Position numbers and translations under genes: made by a program
The notes under the pieces: model-generated
Told to the model about the DNA's origin: nothing
Database searches by the model: none
Seen by the model: the letters and a program-made list of their open reading frames with translations, nothing else
Assembly (NCBI RefSeq): GCF_030409315.1
Contig: NZ_JAUFPS010000097.1
Coordinates: 149,113-213,112, forward strand
DNA: 64,000 nucleotides
Direction of reading: 5' to 3'
From: Mucilaginibacter flavus
Lineage (GTDB): Bacteria; Bacteroidota; Bacteroidia; Sphingobacteriales; Sphingobacteriaceae
Shown here: piece after piece, positions 1 to 8,615 of the stretch
How the letters are laid out: every line of letters starts with the position of its first letter
Numbering within the stretch: the first letter of the stretch is position 1

Positions 1-1101
1 GATGCAAAGATCAGCGCACAGGATGCCTATGCTACGGGCGCTAAGAGCCTGGATGCGCCGAAGATCAGCGCCGGCCAATACCAAACGCCCTATCAGGTCA
101 ATCCTAACGGAGGTTCTTTTATGATCCAGGCCGAGCAAATGTTTACTAACCCTGCTAAACTCCGGGCAAAAGAAGATTACCTGAAAGGAATGTCTAAAGT
201 AACAGCAGAAGATAAAAATTATCAGAAAAATCAGCTCATCGCCCAGGCCAGGCAATATTATTACGAGCGCGTAGTGCTGGAAAAGAAACTCGCGCTACTG
301 CAGGGTACACAAGGCTTACTGGAATATATGCTTAAAGATGCGAATATCCGGCTCACCTACGGGAAAGAAAAACTGCCGAATATCTATAAGACCAAAGCCG
401 AACTGTTTGCACTGGATAATACCAGGGAGCAACTGAATAATGAGATCAGCCAGCGGAACATTATGCTCAATACGCTGATGAACCGGGATAAGCAAACCGT
501 TTTCATGGTGGATACAATTATCATATTAAAAGATTACGAAGGCACTCTGACCGATACGGCAACGCTTTCTAACCAGCGAAGCGACATCAAAGGAGTCAGC
601 CGCAATATCGAATTACAGCAATTGAATGCGCAGATGGAGTATAGTAAACGCAAGCCCGATTTTGGCATACAGGCGGCCCACATGATCAGTTACGGCGGTT
701 TTCCGAATCAGTATATCCTGATGGCTTCGGTCACCATACCCATTGTTCCCTGGGCATCGAAAGAATACAAAGCCAACCTGAAAGGCATCCGTTACGAGGT
801 GCAGGCATTACAGCAGAAAAGATCGGATATGCTTAACCAGGCGCAGGGGCAACTAAGCGGTTTAAGGGCAGAAATGGGCAGCAAGAAAAGATTATTGAAA
901 AACTACCAGCTCAACATTGTCCCCGCCCTGCAAAATGCTTATAAAACGGCCTTACTGGCTTATGATCAAAATACCGGCGACCTGCCATCTGTCCTGGATA
1001 GTATCAAAAGTTTGCAGATGGCCCGGATGGAAACATTAGACCGATTGCAGGATCTATTAACCTTACAGGTAGCTTATGAAAGGGAATATGAGAAGTTTTA
1101 A
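1..1101 (+). CDS. TolC-like outer-membrane efflux channel, 5' partial
   Basis: Outer-membrane channel of an RND-type metal efflux pump. The reading frame is open from base 1, and the codons before the ATG at 121 also read like a TolC N-terminus (YQTPYQVN, then MIQAEQMF), so that ATG is internal and the gene begins upstream of the window. The visible protein is rich in long amphipathic helices, including one near the C-terminus (NAYKTALLAYDQ), as in the helical barrel of this family. The next gene, a periplasmic adaptor, overlaps its end, which supports a tripartite pump operon. The inner-membrane RND subunit is not in view. Heavy-metal specificity is inferred from the adaptors. Confidence 0.85.
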   Translation, partial: DAKISAQDAYATGAKSLDAPKISAGQYQTPYQVNPNGGSFMIQAEQMFTNPAKLRAKEDYLKGMSKVTAEDKNYQKNQLIAQARQYYYERVVLEKKLALLQGTQGLLEYMLKDANIRLTYGKEKLPNIYKTKAELFALDNTREQLNNEISQRNIMLNTLMNRDKQTVFMVDTIIILKDYEGTLTDTATLSNQRSDIKGVSRNIELQQLNAQMEYSKRKPDFGIQAAHMISYGGFPNQYILMASVTIPIVPWASKEYKANLKGIRYEVQALQQKRSDMLNQAQGQLSGLRAEMGSKKRLLKNYQLNIVPALQNAYKTALLAYDQNTGDLPSVLDSIKSLQMARMETLDRLQDLLTLQVAYEREYEKF

Positions 1102-2341
1102 GATGTTGGTCTTATCATTAGCTGTAATGCTGGTGGTAAGCGCCTGTGAAAACGAGAAACCCGCGCCTATCGTGGTTACGACCAAAAGCGATGTAAAATA
1201 CACCTGCCCGATGCACCCGCAGATCATGGAAGACCATCCGGGGAGTTGCCCCATTTGCGGTATGAACCTGGTTAAAAAATCGGGCCAGGCCAGCGAGGGT
1301 TCAGGTATCAGCCTGCATACGGTTTTGCAGCCGGTAAACAGCAATGTCATTTCTTCAGTAGGTTATATTATGCCGGTACAGAGAACGGTTGCTACAGAAA
1401 TTTCGGGCGACGGTTACCTGGACTTTGATACGCGGACATTCAACAACATCGCATCCCGTTATTCCGGCCGTATCGAAAAACTGTATATTAAATACGCCTT
1501 CCAGGAGATACATGCCGGGCAGCGCATTTTTGATATTTACAGCCCTGATCTGGTAACCGCCCAGCAGGATCTGTTATTCGTTTCCAAAAACTCTGCACAT
1601 GAACCCGCATTGCTCCAGGCGGCCAGGCAAAAACTATTGCTGTTAGGCATGACCGCCACGCAGGTAGAACAAGTTGTCAGGACAGGAAAAGCGTTTTACA
1701 GCCTGCCTGTATATAGCACTTATTACGGCCATGTACACGATATGCCGCATAGCCAAATGGCAGTTAGCGCGGAAAATAAAACAGCTGCTGATTTTGCCGG
1801 CAACCTCCCGTTATCCATCAAAGAAGGCATGTACGTAGAAAAGGGCCAGACCTTGTTCAATGTCGTCAACCCGCATAGGCTTTGGGCCATAATTAAAATA
1901 GACCGTTCTCAGGTTTCCGGTTTAAAATTGAACCAAAAGGTACAGCTCAGCTTGCCCGATATGCCGGGCAAAGAACTCAGCGGTAAAGTCAACTTTATTG
2001 AGCCGTCATTGCAGGACGGAGATAAAGCTACCAGTATCCGAGTTTATCTCGACAATATGGATCACGAATTAAAAGTGAACAGCCTGGTTAAAGCCACTAT
2101 ACAAACTGGGGAAACAAACGGTTTATGGGTACCGAGGTCTGCAGTGCTGGATTTGGGGCAAACACAAATGGTATGGCTCAAGCAAGGTAGTTTATATAAA
2201 GCGCAGCAGGTCTATACCGGTATCAAAAATGATAAAGAGATACAGGTTACAAAAGGATTGTCATTAACGGATAGCCTGGCATCTAATGCGCAATATTTAT
2301 CCGACAGCGAAAGCTTCATTAAAACACAGGGACATGATTAA
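1088..2341 (+). CDS. RND efflux periplasmic adaptor lipoprotein with heavy-metal-binding domain
   Basis: Membrane-fusion (CusB/CzcB-like) subunit linking the inner pump to the outer channel. It starts with a lipoprotein signal (lipobox VVSAC) followed by a heavy-metal-binding domain with the pattern YTCPMHPQ...CPICGMNL (Cys/Met/His). A barrel-sandwich and beta-barrel region follows (SRYSGRIEKLYIK, then GMYVEKGQTLFNVVN). The ATG at 1088 is chosen because it gives a short lipoprotein n-region; an in-frame ATG at 1076 is also possible. The gene overlaps the TolC gene end and the next adaptor start. Copper or a related soft metal is the likely substrate by family, not shown here. Confidence 0.85.
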   Translation: MRSFKMLVLSLAVMLVVSACENEKPAPIVVTTKSDVKYTCPMHPQIMEDHPGSCPICGMNLVKKSGQASEGSGISLHTVLQPVNSNVISSVGYIMPVQRTVATEISGDGYLDFDTRTFNNIASRYSGRIEKLYIKYAFQEIHAGQRIFDIYSPDLVTAQQDLLFVSKNSAHEPALLQAARQKLLLLGMTATQVEQVVRTGKAFYSLPVYSTYYGHVHDMPHSQMAVSAENKTAADFAGNLPLSIKEGMYVEKGQTLFNVVNPHRLWAIIKIDRSQVSGLKLNQKVQLSLPDMPGKELSGKVNFIEPSLQDGDKATSIRVYLDNMDHELKVNSLVKATIQTGETNGLWVPRSAVLDLGQTQMVWLKQGSLYKAQQVYTGIKNDKEIQVTKGLSLTDSLASNAQYLSDSESFIKTQGHD

Positions 2342-3548
2342 GTTCAAAATATTAGTATTACTGCTAATGCTGGCCTTCGCTGCCTGCAAGCAAAAGCCGC
2401 AGGCTTCAACAGCGAAAACAACACTTAAAGCCTATTACACCTGTTCCATGCACCCGCAGGTTCACGAAGACCATGATGGTAACTGTCCGATCTGTGGTAT
2501 GAAACTGATCAAGGTTGAATTGACCGGCACGACGAGTAATATGGCCAGCGATAAGGTCATCCTTACCGCAACCCAAATCCAACTTGCAGCTATACAAACG
2601 GATACCGTTAAAGAACAAAATACCGGCAGTGAAAAAACACTTACAGGTACGGTAACCACAGATGAAAACAGTGCGCAGGAATTGAGTGCCAGGTTAGCTG
2701 GCCGCATCCAAAAATTATTTGTCAGGGCAATTGGAGAAAAAATATCCGCTGGTCAGCCTGTTTATGCTATTTACAGCGAAGACCTCCAGGAAGCAGAAAA
2801 AGAATACCTATTGGCTAAACAGCAGCAAAAACTACTGCCTAATCCGGATATTGATTATCAGCAACTTATCGCGGCGGCAGAAAGCAAGCTGCAATTATGG
2901 GGCTTGTCATCATCGCAGATCAAGAATTTAGCCGCATTTGGTAAAGATTCTCCCACAACCGTTATATTGAGCAAGGTGACCGGAACAGTAAGTGATATTG
3001 CTGTACACGAGGGAGACTATGTTACAGAAGGGATGACTGTTTTAAAAACGCAATCTTTGAACAGCCTATGGGTAGAGGCTCAGCTTTACGCTAATGAAGT
3101 TGGGAATTATAAAGTCAGCGATCAGGTAAATGTATCCTTTCCCGATTTGGGCGGAAAGATCATCAGCGGCAAGGTTGAATTTATGAATCCCGAATTATCT
3201 GAAAACTCCAAAGTGGATCTGATCAGGATCAGTGTTCCAAACAATCAGGGATTGATCAGGCCTGGGATGTTGGCATATTTAACTATTGGAAATGGTGGTA
3301 ACAAAAATTTAGCTGTTCCTGCATCGGCTGTTTTGACCGACAGCAAAGGCAGCAGGGTTTGGGTGAAAACTGCCGACGGCAGTTTTACTGCAAAAATGAT
3401 TTCGGTTGGCGTTGGCAACCAATTCTTTGTGCCGGTTACTTCCGGTTTAGTGGCAGGTGAGGTCGTGGTTACCAGCGGAGCGTACCTATTGAATAGTGAA
3501 GCTATCTTTAAAAACGGCAGCGACCAAATGGTTGGGATGAAAATGTAA
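2334..3548 (+). CDS. Second RND efflux adaptor lipoprotein with heavy-metal-binding domain
   Basis: Second CusB/CzcB-like adaptor directly after the first, starting at an ATG that overlaps the previous stop by 8 bases. Upstream in-frame codons (to 2286) lie inside the neighbour and are not used. It has a lipoprotein signal (FAAC), a heavy-metal-binding domain (YTCSMHPQ...CPICGMKL), then the typical adaptor core (ARLAGRIQKLFVRAIGEKISAGQ; EGDYVTEGMTVLKT). Two non-identical adaptors in tandem suggest a heteromeric adaptor ring or a gene duplication with specialisation. It is the last gene of this plus-strand operon and converges on the phosphoesterase at 3555. Confidence 0.85.
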   Translation: MIKFKILVLLLMLAFAACKQKPQASTAKTTLKAYYTCSMHPQVHEDHDGNCPICGMKLIKVELTGTTSNMASDKVILTATQIQLAAIQTDTVKEQNTGSEKTLTGTVTTDENSAQELSARLAGRIQKLFVRAIGEKISAGQPVYAIYSEDLQEAEKEYLLAKQQQKLLPNPDIDYQQLIAAAESKLQLWGLSSSQIKNLAAFGKDSPTTVILSKVTGTVSDIAVHEGDYVTEGMTVLKTQSLNSLWVEAQLYANEVGNYKVSDQVNVSFPDLGGKIISGKVEFMNPELSENSKVDLIRISVPNNQGLIRPGMLAYLTIGNGGNKNLAVPASAVLTDSKGSRVWVKTADGSFTAKMISVGVGNQFFVPVTSGLVAGEVVVTSGAYLLNSEAIFKNGSDQMVGMKM

Positions 3549-3554
3549 AAGGAA

Positions 3555-4217
3555 TCAAAACGCACGCTTTAACCTATCAGCAAGTTCATCCGGTAATTCG
3601 CTGTTTTCGATAGCCTGGACTGCTTTCTTGATATCGTATTCAAAGCGGATGAACTCGGGATTAAGATCGCCGTTTTCTGCGATGTTTAATATTACATAAC
3701 AGCCCTTCGGGTTGCCATCTTTAGGTTTACCAACTGAACCTATATTTATAACGTGTTTATCACCAATGGTACGGTGATACGGCAAGTGTGAATGCCCAAC
3801 GCAAAGTACATCAGCTTTGGCTTCTACCATCATTTCCAGTACATAGTTTTCGTCAGTATCCACCAGCACATATTCGTTAATGCTGCGGGAACTGCCATGC
3901 GCTAATACCATATTCAAACGATCATTATTCAGCTGGTATTCCAGTTTAATATGTGCGGGCAAGGAATTTAGATATGCCCGGTTATCAGCCGATACCAGTT
4001 CATAAGCGAAGCCCTTGGTTTTTTGGTCATGGTTACCCGCAAGTGTAGCGATGCCGCGTTTACGTATTTCGGCAATGATCTCGTTGGGCCAGATGTTGTA
4101 GCCGATCATATCGCCTAAGCAATAAACCGCATCCAGTTTGCGGCTGTCCAGGTCAATTAAAAAAGCTTCAAATGCCGGTAAGTTGGCGTGTATGTCTGAA
4201 AAAAGTGCGATCCTCAT
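3555..4217 (-). CDS. Metallophosphoesterase (calcineurin-like), copy 1
   Basis: Cytosolic metal-dependent phosphoesterase of 220 residues. The metallophosphatase motifs are in order: ALFSDIHANLPA (D-x-H) at the N-terminus, CLGDMIGY (GD), AGNHDQ (GNHD), then VLAHGS and VGHSHLPY (GHTH-type). No signal peptide or membrane segment is seen. It ends the minus-strand ars operon, one base after its paralogue. The substrate is unknown. It is closely similar to the neighbour throughout (both have DIHANLPA, GYNIWPNE and NIGSVGKPKD), so it is a tandem duplicate. Its role in arsenic handling is inferred only from position. Confidence 0.85.
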   Translation of the reverse strand: MRIALFSDIHANLPAFEAFLIDLDSRKLDAVYCLGDMIGYNIWPNEIIAEIRKRGIATLAGNHDQKTKGFAYELVSADNRAYLNSLPAHIKLEYQLNNDRLNMVLAHGSSRSINEYVLVDTDENYVLEMMVEAKADVLCVGHSHLPYHRTIGDKHVINIGSVGKPKDGNPKGCYVILNIAENGDLNPEFIRFEYDIKKAVQAIENSELPDELADRLKRAF

Positions 4218-4218
4218 G

Positions 4219-4977
4219 TTATCCGTTTCTTAGCATGTCAGCGTATTCATTCGGCAGCGGGCTTTCCTTAACCGCTTTGGCCGCTTTTTCAATATCATAA
4301 TCAAAGCGGATGAACTCGACCTTGATACTGTCTTTATCAGTTTTGGAACTGTTTTCATTGATATGCAGCAGTACGTATCCGCCACGGGGGTCTTTATCTT
4401 TGGGCTTGCCAACCGAACCTATATTGATGGCATGGTAGAACTGGCCTTTATCGGTAAGAACCCTATGATAAGGCTGATGCGTATGGCCGAAGCACATCAC
4501 ATCGGCATCAGCGGTTTCCATAATGCGTAGCAAACTTTTCTCGTCCCGATCTTCAAACAGGTATTCGTTAACCTTGCGCGGACTGCCATGCACAAAAAGT
4601 ACATTGAGCTTATCATTATTGAGCTGGAACTCCAAACGGATATGTGCCGGTAATGTGCGCAAATAAGCCCGCTGTTCGTCTTTTACTACCTCGTTGGTAT
4701 AAGCGATGGATATTTTGCCTAAAGCCTTTTCTTCGTCTGTTTTATAGGCACAACCGCAATCATCACTATGCCTGCCGATACCGAAGTCATAGTTACCTGT
4801 AATGCAGGGAATGTTACGTTTGCGGATCTCGTCAATGACTTCGTTCGGCCAGATGTTATAGCCTACCAGGTCACCCAGGCAATAAATTGCATCAGGCTGT
4901 TGCTTTTGTACGTCAGCAAAAAATCCCTCCAATGCCGGCAGGTTCGCGTGGATATCTGAAAAAAGAGCGATCTTCAT
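4219..4977 (-). CDS. Metallophosphoesterase (calcineurin-like), copy 2 with GNYD variant
   Basis: Paralogue of the adjacent phosphoesterase, 252 residues. The D-x-H (SDIHANLP), CLGDLVGY, VHGSPR and FGHTHQPY motifs are intact, but the usual GNHD reads GNYD. It also carries an insertion after that motif with a Cys pair (DDCGC) that the other copy lacks. These two changes sit near the metal centre, so specificity or metal use may differ. The start at 4977 lies at the acr3 stop, giving a tight minus-strand operon. The substrate cannot be named from sequence. Confidence 0.83.
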   Translation of the reverse strand: MKIALFSDIHANLPALEGFFADVQKQQPDAIYCLGDLVGYNIWPNEVIDEIRKRNIPCITGNYDFGIGRHSDDCGCAYKTDEEKALGKISIAYTNEVVKDEQRAYLRTLPAHIRLEFQLNNDKLNVLFVHGSPRKVNEYLFEDRDEKSLLRIMETADADVMCFGHTHQPYHRVLTDKGQFYHAINIGSVGKPKDKDPRGGYVLLHINENSSKTDKDSIKVEFIRFDYDIEKAAKAVKESPLPNEYADMLRNG

Positions 4978-6062
4978 TATTCTACGGTGGTTAAAGATTT
5001 AGCGGTATAATATTTCTTACGGAAGTAAAAGGCCAGGTTCACCAAAGCGATCAGGGCCGGTACTTCTACTAATGGGCCGATCACCCCGGCAAAGGCCTCA
5101 CCGGAGTTGATGCCGAACACGCCGATGGCAACGGCAATCGCCAGTTCAAAGTTGTTGCCGGTGGCTGTAAAGGCTATCGAGGTGCTTCTTGAGTAATCGG
5201 CACCAAATGACTTGCCGATAAAAAAGCTCAGCACGAACATGATGGTAAAGTAGATCACCAATGGTATCGCGATACGTAACACATCAAATGGTATCTGAAC
5301 GATCAGGTTGCCTTTTAGGCTGAACATCACGACGATGGTAAACAGCAAAGCGATCAGCGTAATCGGTGAGATAAACGGTACATATTTGGTTTGAAACCAT
5401 TCTTCACCTTTGATTTTTATTAGCGTATAACGGCTGATAACACCGGCAGCAAACGGAATGCCCAGGTAGATGCCGACACTTTTGGCGATCTCGCCAATGG
5501 TGATGTTGACAGCCAATCCTTTCAGCCCAAACAATGGCGGCAGTACCGTGATAAACAGGTAAGCATAAACACTGTATAATAGCACCTGGAAGATACTGTT
5601 CAATGCGATCAGCCCGGCAGCGTACTCCCGGTTGCCTTCCGCCAGTTCATTCCAAACCACCACCATCGCGATACAACGGGCCAGTCCGATCAGTATCAAA
5701 CCAACCATATAAGCCGGGTGGTCACGCAATAAAGTAATGGCTAAAACAAACATCAATACCGGCCCGATGATCCAGTTCAGGATAAGTGAAGCGCTCAATA
5801 CTTTGGTATCCTTGAATACCTCGCCCATATTCTCGTATTTCACTTTAGCCAGCGGCGGGTACATCATTAGTATCAAACCAATAGCTAAAGGGATATTGGT
5901 CGTACCGCTGGAAAAGGAATTGATAAAGCCGGATGAGGATGGTATGAAGTAACCAATACCCACCCCGATAGCCATCGCCAGGAATATCCATAGCGTGAGG
6001 TAGCTATCAAGGAAGCTTAGTTTTTTGCGTTCGGCAACGGGGGCACAGTTGTTTGCTGACAT
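4977..6062 (-). CDS. acr3: ACR3-family arsenite efflux transporter
   Basis: Inner-membrane arsenite exporter of the BART/ACR3 family, 361 residues with about ten hydrophobic segments. Family hallmarks are visible: the N-terminal FLDSYLTLWIFLAMAIG, the helix containing the conserved functional Cys (LIGLARCIAMVVVWN), and the late segment FTATGNNFELAIAVAIGVFG. It exports As(III) produced by the neighbouring ArsC. It is co-oriented with arsC and arsR and lies just before the two phosphoesterases. The symbol arsB is sometimes used for this family, but the sequence is ACR3 type. Confidence 0.95.
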   Translation of the reverse strand: MSANNCAPVAERKKLSFLDSYLTLWIFLAMAIGVGIGYFIPSSSGFINSFSSGTTNIPLAIGLILMMYPPLAKVKYENMGEVFKDTKVLSASLILNWIIGPVLMFVLAITLLRDHPAYMVGLILIGLARCIAMVVVWNELAEGNREYAAGLIALNSIFQVLLYSVYAYLFITVLPPLFGLKGLAVNITIGEIAKSVGIYLGIPFAAGVISRYTLIKIKGEEWFQTKYVPFISPITLIALLFTIVVMFSLKGNLIVQIPFDVLRIAIPLVIYFTIMFVLSFFIGKSFGADYSRSTSIAFTATGNNFELAIAVAIGVFGINSGEAFAGVIGPLVEVPALIALVNLAFYFRKKYYTAKSLTTVE

Positions 6063-6105
6063 AATTTATTGCGTATATCGTGTTTTAATATGAATTGAGT
6101 ATTAA

Positions 6106-6732
6106 CTACTTCCAGTTTTCTTTGAATTTAGTGGCGGCAAATAGCATTTCCGCTGTGATCAGCTTGGCTTGCGTGTCGTACTGCTCGTCTGTTGCAGTGG
6201 CCGCTAACGGTGCATATTTCAGTTTTACGGCAAACTTATCCGGGCTGGCGAGTAATGACGCTGCGCTTTCCTGTACCACAATATGGATCGCCTGCGGATT
6301 CGATGGCGAGGTTTCAAATGTAACCGAACCGCCCTGGTCATTATATTTAGCTTCATCGCCACTTACTTTAAAGCCGAGCTTTACCAGTGCCGGAGCCACT
6401 TTAGCCGATGTTGCGGTGCCCACTACAAATATTTTAACGTCATTGATGCCATAAGATGCCAGGGAAGATTTCAGTACCGCTTTAGCAACCTGGGCGCTAA
6501 AGCCATCATTGCCGACAAATTCTACGATCACGGGTTGTTTTTTTCCTTTAACAACAATCCCCAATTGCTGGATGCCGCCCAGATCATCCTGCCGGGCATC
6601 GGCTATCGGACTGCTTTTTTTAATGGCTTTAAAAGTTTGCGCCAGTTCAGGGTAAACGGGGTCGCCAGCAGGTGCAAAAGCGGAACTTACTACCAGTAAG
6701 CCGACTAATAAAAGTAAGGATAATTGTTTCAT
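6106..6732 (-). CDS. Exported LMW-phosphatase/ArsC-like protein lacking the catalytic CX5R
   Basis: The 208-residue product starts with a signal peptide (KQLSLLLLVGLLVVSSAFA), so it should be periplasmic. From memory of the family, the rest follows the ~200-residue Bacteroidota arsenate-reductase/LMW-phosphatase layout: VYPELAQTF at the N-terminus, a P-loop-like segment, then VKIFVVGTATSAKVAPALVKLGFKV, and a C-terminal helix (QAKLITAEMLF). Where catalytic members read like ICTHNSRRSH, this one reads FVGNDGFSAQ: both Cys and Arg of CX5R are gone. It is therefore probably a pseudoenzyme, perhaps a binding or sensor protein. It sits between arsC and acr3. The homology is by eye and needs a structure search. 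Confidence 0.65.
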   Translation of the reverse strand: MKQLSLLLLVGLLVVSSAFAPAGDPVYPELAQTFKAIKKSSPIADARQDDLGGIQQLGIVVKGKKQPVIVEFVGNDGFSAQVAKAVLKSSLASYGINDVKIFVVGTATSAKVAPALVKLGFKVSGDEAKYNDQGGSVTFETSPSNPQAIHIVVQESAASLLASPDKFAVKLKYAPLAATATDEQYDTQAKLITAEMLFAATKFKENWK

Positions 6733-6796
6733 GACTTTATTTTTTAGGGTTTAATTGGTTTATTGCTATTTAACGATTGATAGGTGCAAAAAAAAC

Positions 6797-7219
6797 TTAG
6801 TTCACGTGTTCGCTTACAAAGTCAGCCGCGTAAATTTTGATCATATCCCTTACCCGTCTGAACTCATTCATCACCTCTTCAGACGTACCAGTTGCTTTGG
6901 CAGGGTCTGGAAAGTTCTCATGGAAGCGCTCCACTTTGCCCGGAAAAAATGGGCAGGCTTCGTTTGCATTATCACAAACGGTGATCACCTGGTCAAAGGG
7001 TATGGCTATATATTCATCTACATGGTTAGAAGTATGCCTGGAGATATCGATATGATCTTCAGCCATCACCTGTATCGCTTTTGGATTTACGCCATGGGTT
7101 TCGATACCTGCGCTGTAAACATTGGCCTTGTCACCCGCAAAGTAACGCAGGTAACCTTCAGCCAGTTGGCTGCGGCAACTATTGCCGGTGCAGAGCACTA
7201 ATATATTTTTCTTATTCAT
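6797..7219 (-). CDS. arsC: Arsenate reductase ArsC (LMW-phosphatase type)
   Basis: Cytosolic arsenate reductase converting As(V) to As(III) for export, 140 residues from the ATG at 7219. The active-site loop VLCTGNSCRSQLAEG (CX5R) is at the N-terminus. The redox Cys used by the thioredoxin-coupled class appears later in TVCDNANEACPFFPG. The start is chosen because it overlaps the arsN2 stop and gives the standard NILVLCTGN N-terminus; the open frame upstream to 7282 is not needed. It is in the middle of the ars operon. Confidence 0.93.
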   Translation of the reverse strand: MNKKNILVLCTGNSCRSQLAEGYLRYFAGDKANVYSAGIETHGVNPKAIQVMAEDHIDISRHTSNHVDEYIAIPFDQVITVCDNANEACPFFPGKVERFHENFPDPAKATGTSEEVMNEFRRVRDMIKIYAADFVSEHVN

Positions 7220-7644
7220 GATATTATCTTTTTCATTACGATGGCTGATACCGGGCAAACATGGCTGAACTCTGATGAGCACTGCACCTCGGCTGGTACT
7301 TCGTCCCTGATAATCTTGCTGTAATTTTTCTGTTCAAAGTATGCTGCCGCTGTTTCAGTTAACAGGTATAATTCTGACAGGCCCTTTTGTTTGCTGATAT
7401 GATCCAAACGTGCCAGCAGTTTAGTAGCTATGCCTGCTTTTCTATGTTCAGGGTGGACAGCCAGTGAGCGAAGTAAGCCATACTTCGCGTAAACTTCAAC
7501 ACCGCCTATGCCAATCACCTCGCCATCTTGGATAGCAACAATAAAGTTATCCAGCGTTTCCGGCAAATCGTCCACCGGCAGCTTTTCAGCCGCCAGAAGC
7601 TCGATAATTTTGTCCCGGTAGGTTTTGGCTTGGTCGATGATCAT
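7216..7644 (-). CDS. arsN2: GNAT acetyltransferase ArsN2-like
   Basis: GNAT-fold N-acetyltransferase of 142 residues of the type found in ars operons. Family signatures: AAEKLPVDDL near the N-terminus, LLRSLAVHPEHRKAGIATKLL (acetyl-CoA loop R-x-x-G-I-A), LYLLTETAAAYFEQKNY, and a Cys-containing end (EFSHVCPVSAIVM). ArsN1 enzymes acetylate organoarsenicals such as arsinothricin; the substrate of ArsN2 is less certain. Start 7644 is preferred to 7686 because it follows the DUF6428 stop and removes an overlapping extension. Confidence 0.85.
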   Translation of the reverse strand: MIIDQAKTYRDKIIELLAAEKLPVDDLPETLDNFIVAIQDGEVIGIGGVEVYAKYGLLRSLAVHPEHRKAGIATKLLARLDHISKQKGLSELYLLTETAAAYFEQKNYSKIIRDEVPAEVQCSSEFSHVCPVSAIVMKKIIS

Positions 7645-7655
7645 TTCCTTAATAT

Positions 7656-8225
7656 TTAGCAGCAGCCGCCACCCGGTGTGCAACAAGCTTCAGCAGGTGC
7701 AGCAGCCAGGTTCACTAATTGTACTTTCGGTTTTTCGGCAACCGGTGCGCAGCACTCTTCGCCTTTATCATTGGTGCCGCAACTGCCGCCACGGGTTTGA
7801 GCTTTGCATTGTACGGCATCCGGGCGTAAGTCAACGGTTAAGGCGCTGCCGTCCACGATCATTTCATTGGGGAACATCTGGCGGGTATCAAACTCAGAAT
7901 TACCGAACTCGATCTTTACCGTACCATTAGGGTTAAGCGGCAGCATTTTTTCAACGATGTTAACAATAGATAATGCTTTACCTACTTTCATAGAACGTTC
8001 CTGTTGTTCGCCTTCAGGTACCCATAACTGCACAATGATCTCTGTCCAGGCGTTCATCACACCGCCGCAATCTACCGAGGTAATAGGAGCTTGTTTAATC
8101 TCGGTAATATGGTAAGCCGCATCTACCAGTTTGCCTTCGGCATATTGGAATTGCAGGTCAAGGTCGGGATGCTGTAATAAGGTATCTTTAAAGGTTTTCC
8201 AGTTGATCGCTTCTACTTTATTCAT
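7656..8225 (-). CDS. DUF6428 family protein of ars operons
   Basis: Cytosolic 189-residue protein without signal peptide. The first 140 residues form a compact domain (WKTFKDTLLQHPDLDLQF; VDCGGVMNAWTEIIVQLW; VKIEFGNSEFD). It ends in a Cys-rich tail with Cys pairs (GEECC, EACC, GGGCC), plausible for arsenite or metal binding. I recognise it as DUF6428, a family I associate with Bacteroidota ars operons. It is the first gene after arsR and has its own ArsR-box-like sequence upstream at 8245-8261. An As(III) chaperone or sequestration role is inference. Confidence 0.75.
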   Translation of the reverse strand: MNKVEAINWKTFKDTLLQHPDLDLQFQYAEGKLVDAAYHITEIKQAPITSVDCGGVMNAWTEIIVQLWVPEGEQQERSMKVGKALSIVNIVEKMLPLNPNGTVKIEFGNSEFDTRQMFPNEMIVDGSALTVDLRPDAVQCKAQTRGGSCGTNDKGEECCAPVAEKPKVQLVNLAAAPAEACCTPGGGCC

Positions 8226-8244
8226 GGCTTTGTGTTTATTATAT

Positions 8245-8261
8245 TATTGCAATATTGCGAT
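8245..8261. promoter_or_regulatory. Putative ArsR operator 2
   Basis: TATTGCAATATTGCGAT lies between arsR and the DUF6428 gene, upstream of the latter's start at 8225. It matches the sequence upstream of arsR at 16 of 17 positions. It has the imperfect dyad character of ArsR boxes. It suggests internal control of the operon by ArsR. Confidence 0.6.
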
Positions 8262-8279
8262 TGATTTATTCAAATTTTT

Positions 8280-8609
8280 TTAACAGCAGGTCGCTTTCAG
8301 ATCATAAGCCGCGAAGAACCCGTTCATTTGTTCTTTCAGTTCATTCCATACCGGTGGATTGATGCAATAACAAACGCTTACGCCCTCAATGGTGCCTTGT
8401 ATCAGTCCGGCATTTTTCAGTTCTTTCAAATGCTGTGAAATGGTCGGCTGCGCTAAACCCAATTCCTCTACCAGATCGCCGCAGATACAGGTATTCGATT
8501 TAATGATCTCCTGCAAGATGGCGATCCGGGCAGGGTGCGCGATGGCTTTGAGCATCACAGCTAACCTGTTCTGTTCTTCGGTGAATATTTCTGTTTTAGT
8601 TAAGCCCAT
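8280..8609 (-). CDS. arsR: ArsR/SmtB-family arsenic-responsive repressor
   Basis: Winged-helix repressor, 109 residues. The helix-turn-helix reads CGDLVEELGLAQPTISQHLKELKNAGLI, preceded by RLAVMLKAIAHPARIAILQEI. Cys residues that could bind As(III) are in the segment NTCICGDL (start of the DNA-binding helix region) and at the C-terminus (ATCC). It is the first gene of the minus-strand ars operon and divergent from the arsenosugar cluster. A near-identical 17-base motif lies just upstream and again after the gene, consistent with autoregulation. Confidence 0.93.
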   Translation of the reverse strand: MGLTKTEIFTEEQNRLAVMLKAIAHPARIAILQEIIKSNTCICGDLVEELGLAQPTISQHLKELKNAGLIQGTIEGVSVCYCINPPVWNELKEQMNGFFAAYDLKATCC

Positions 8610-8615
8610 ACTTTA

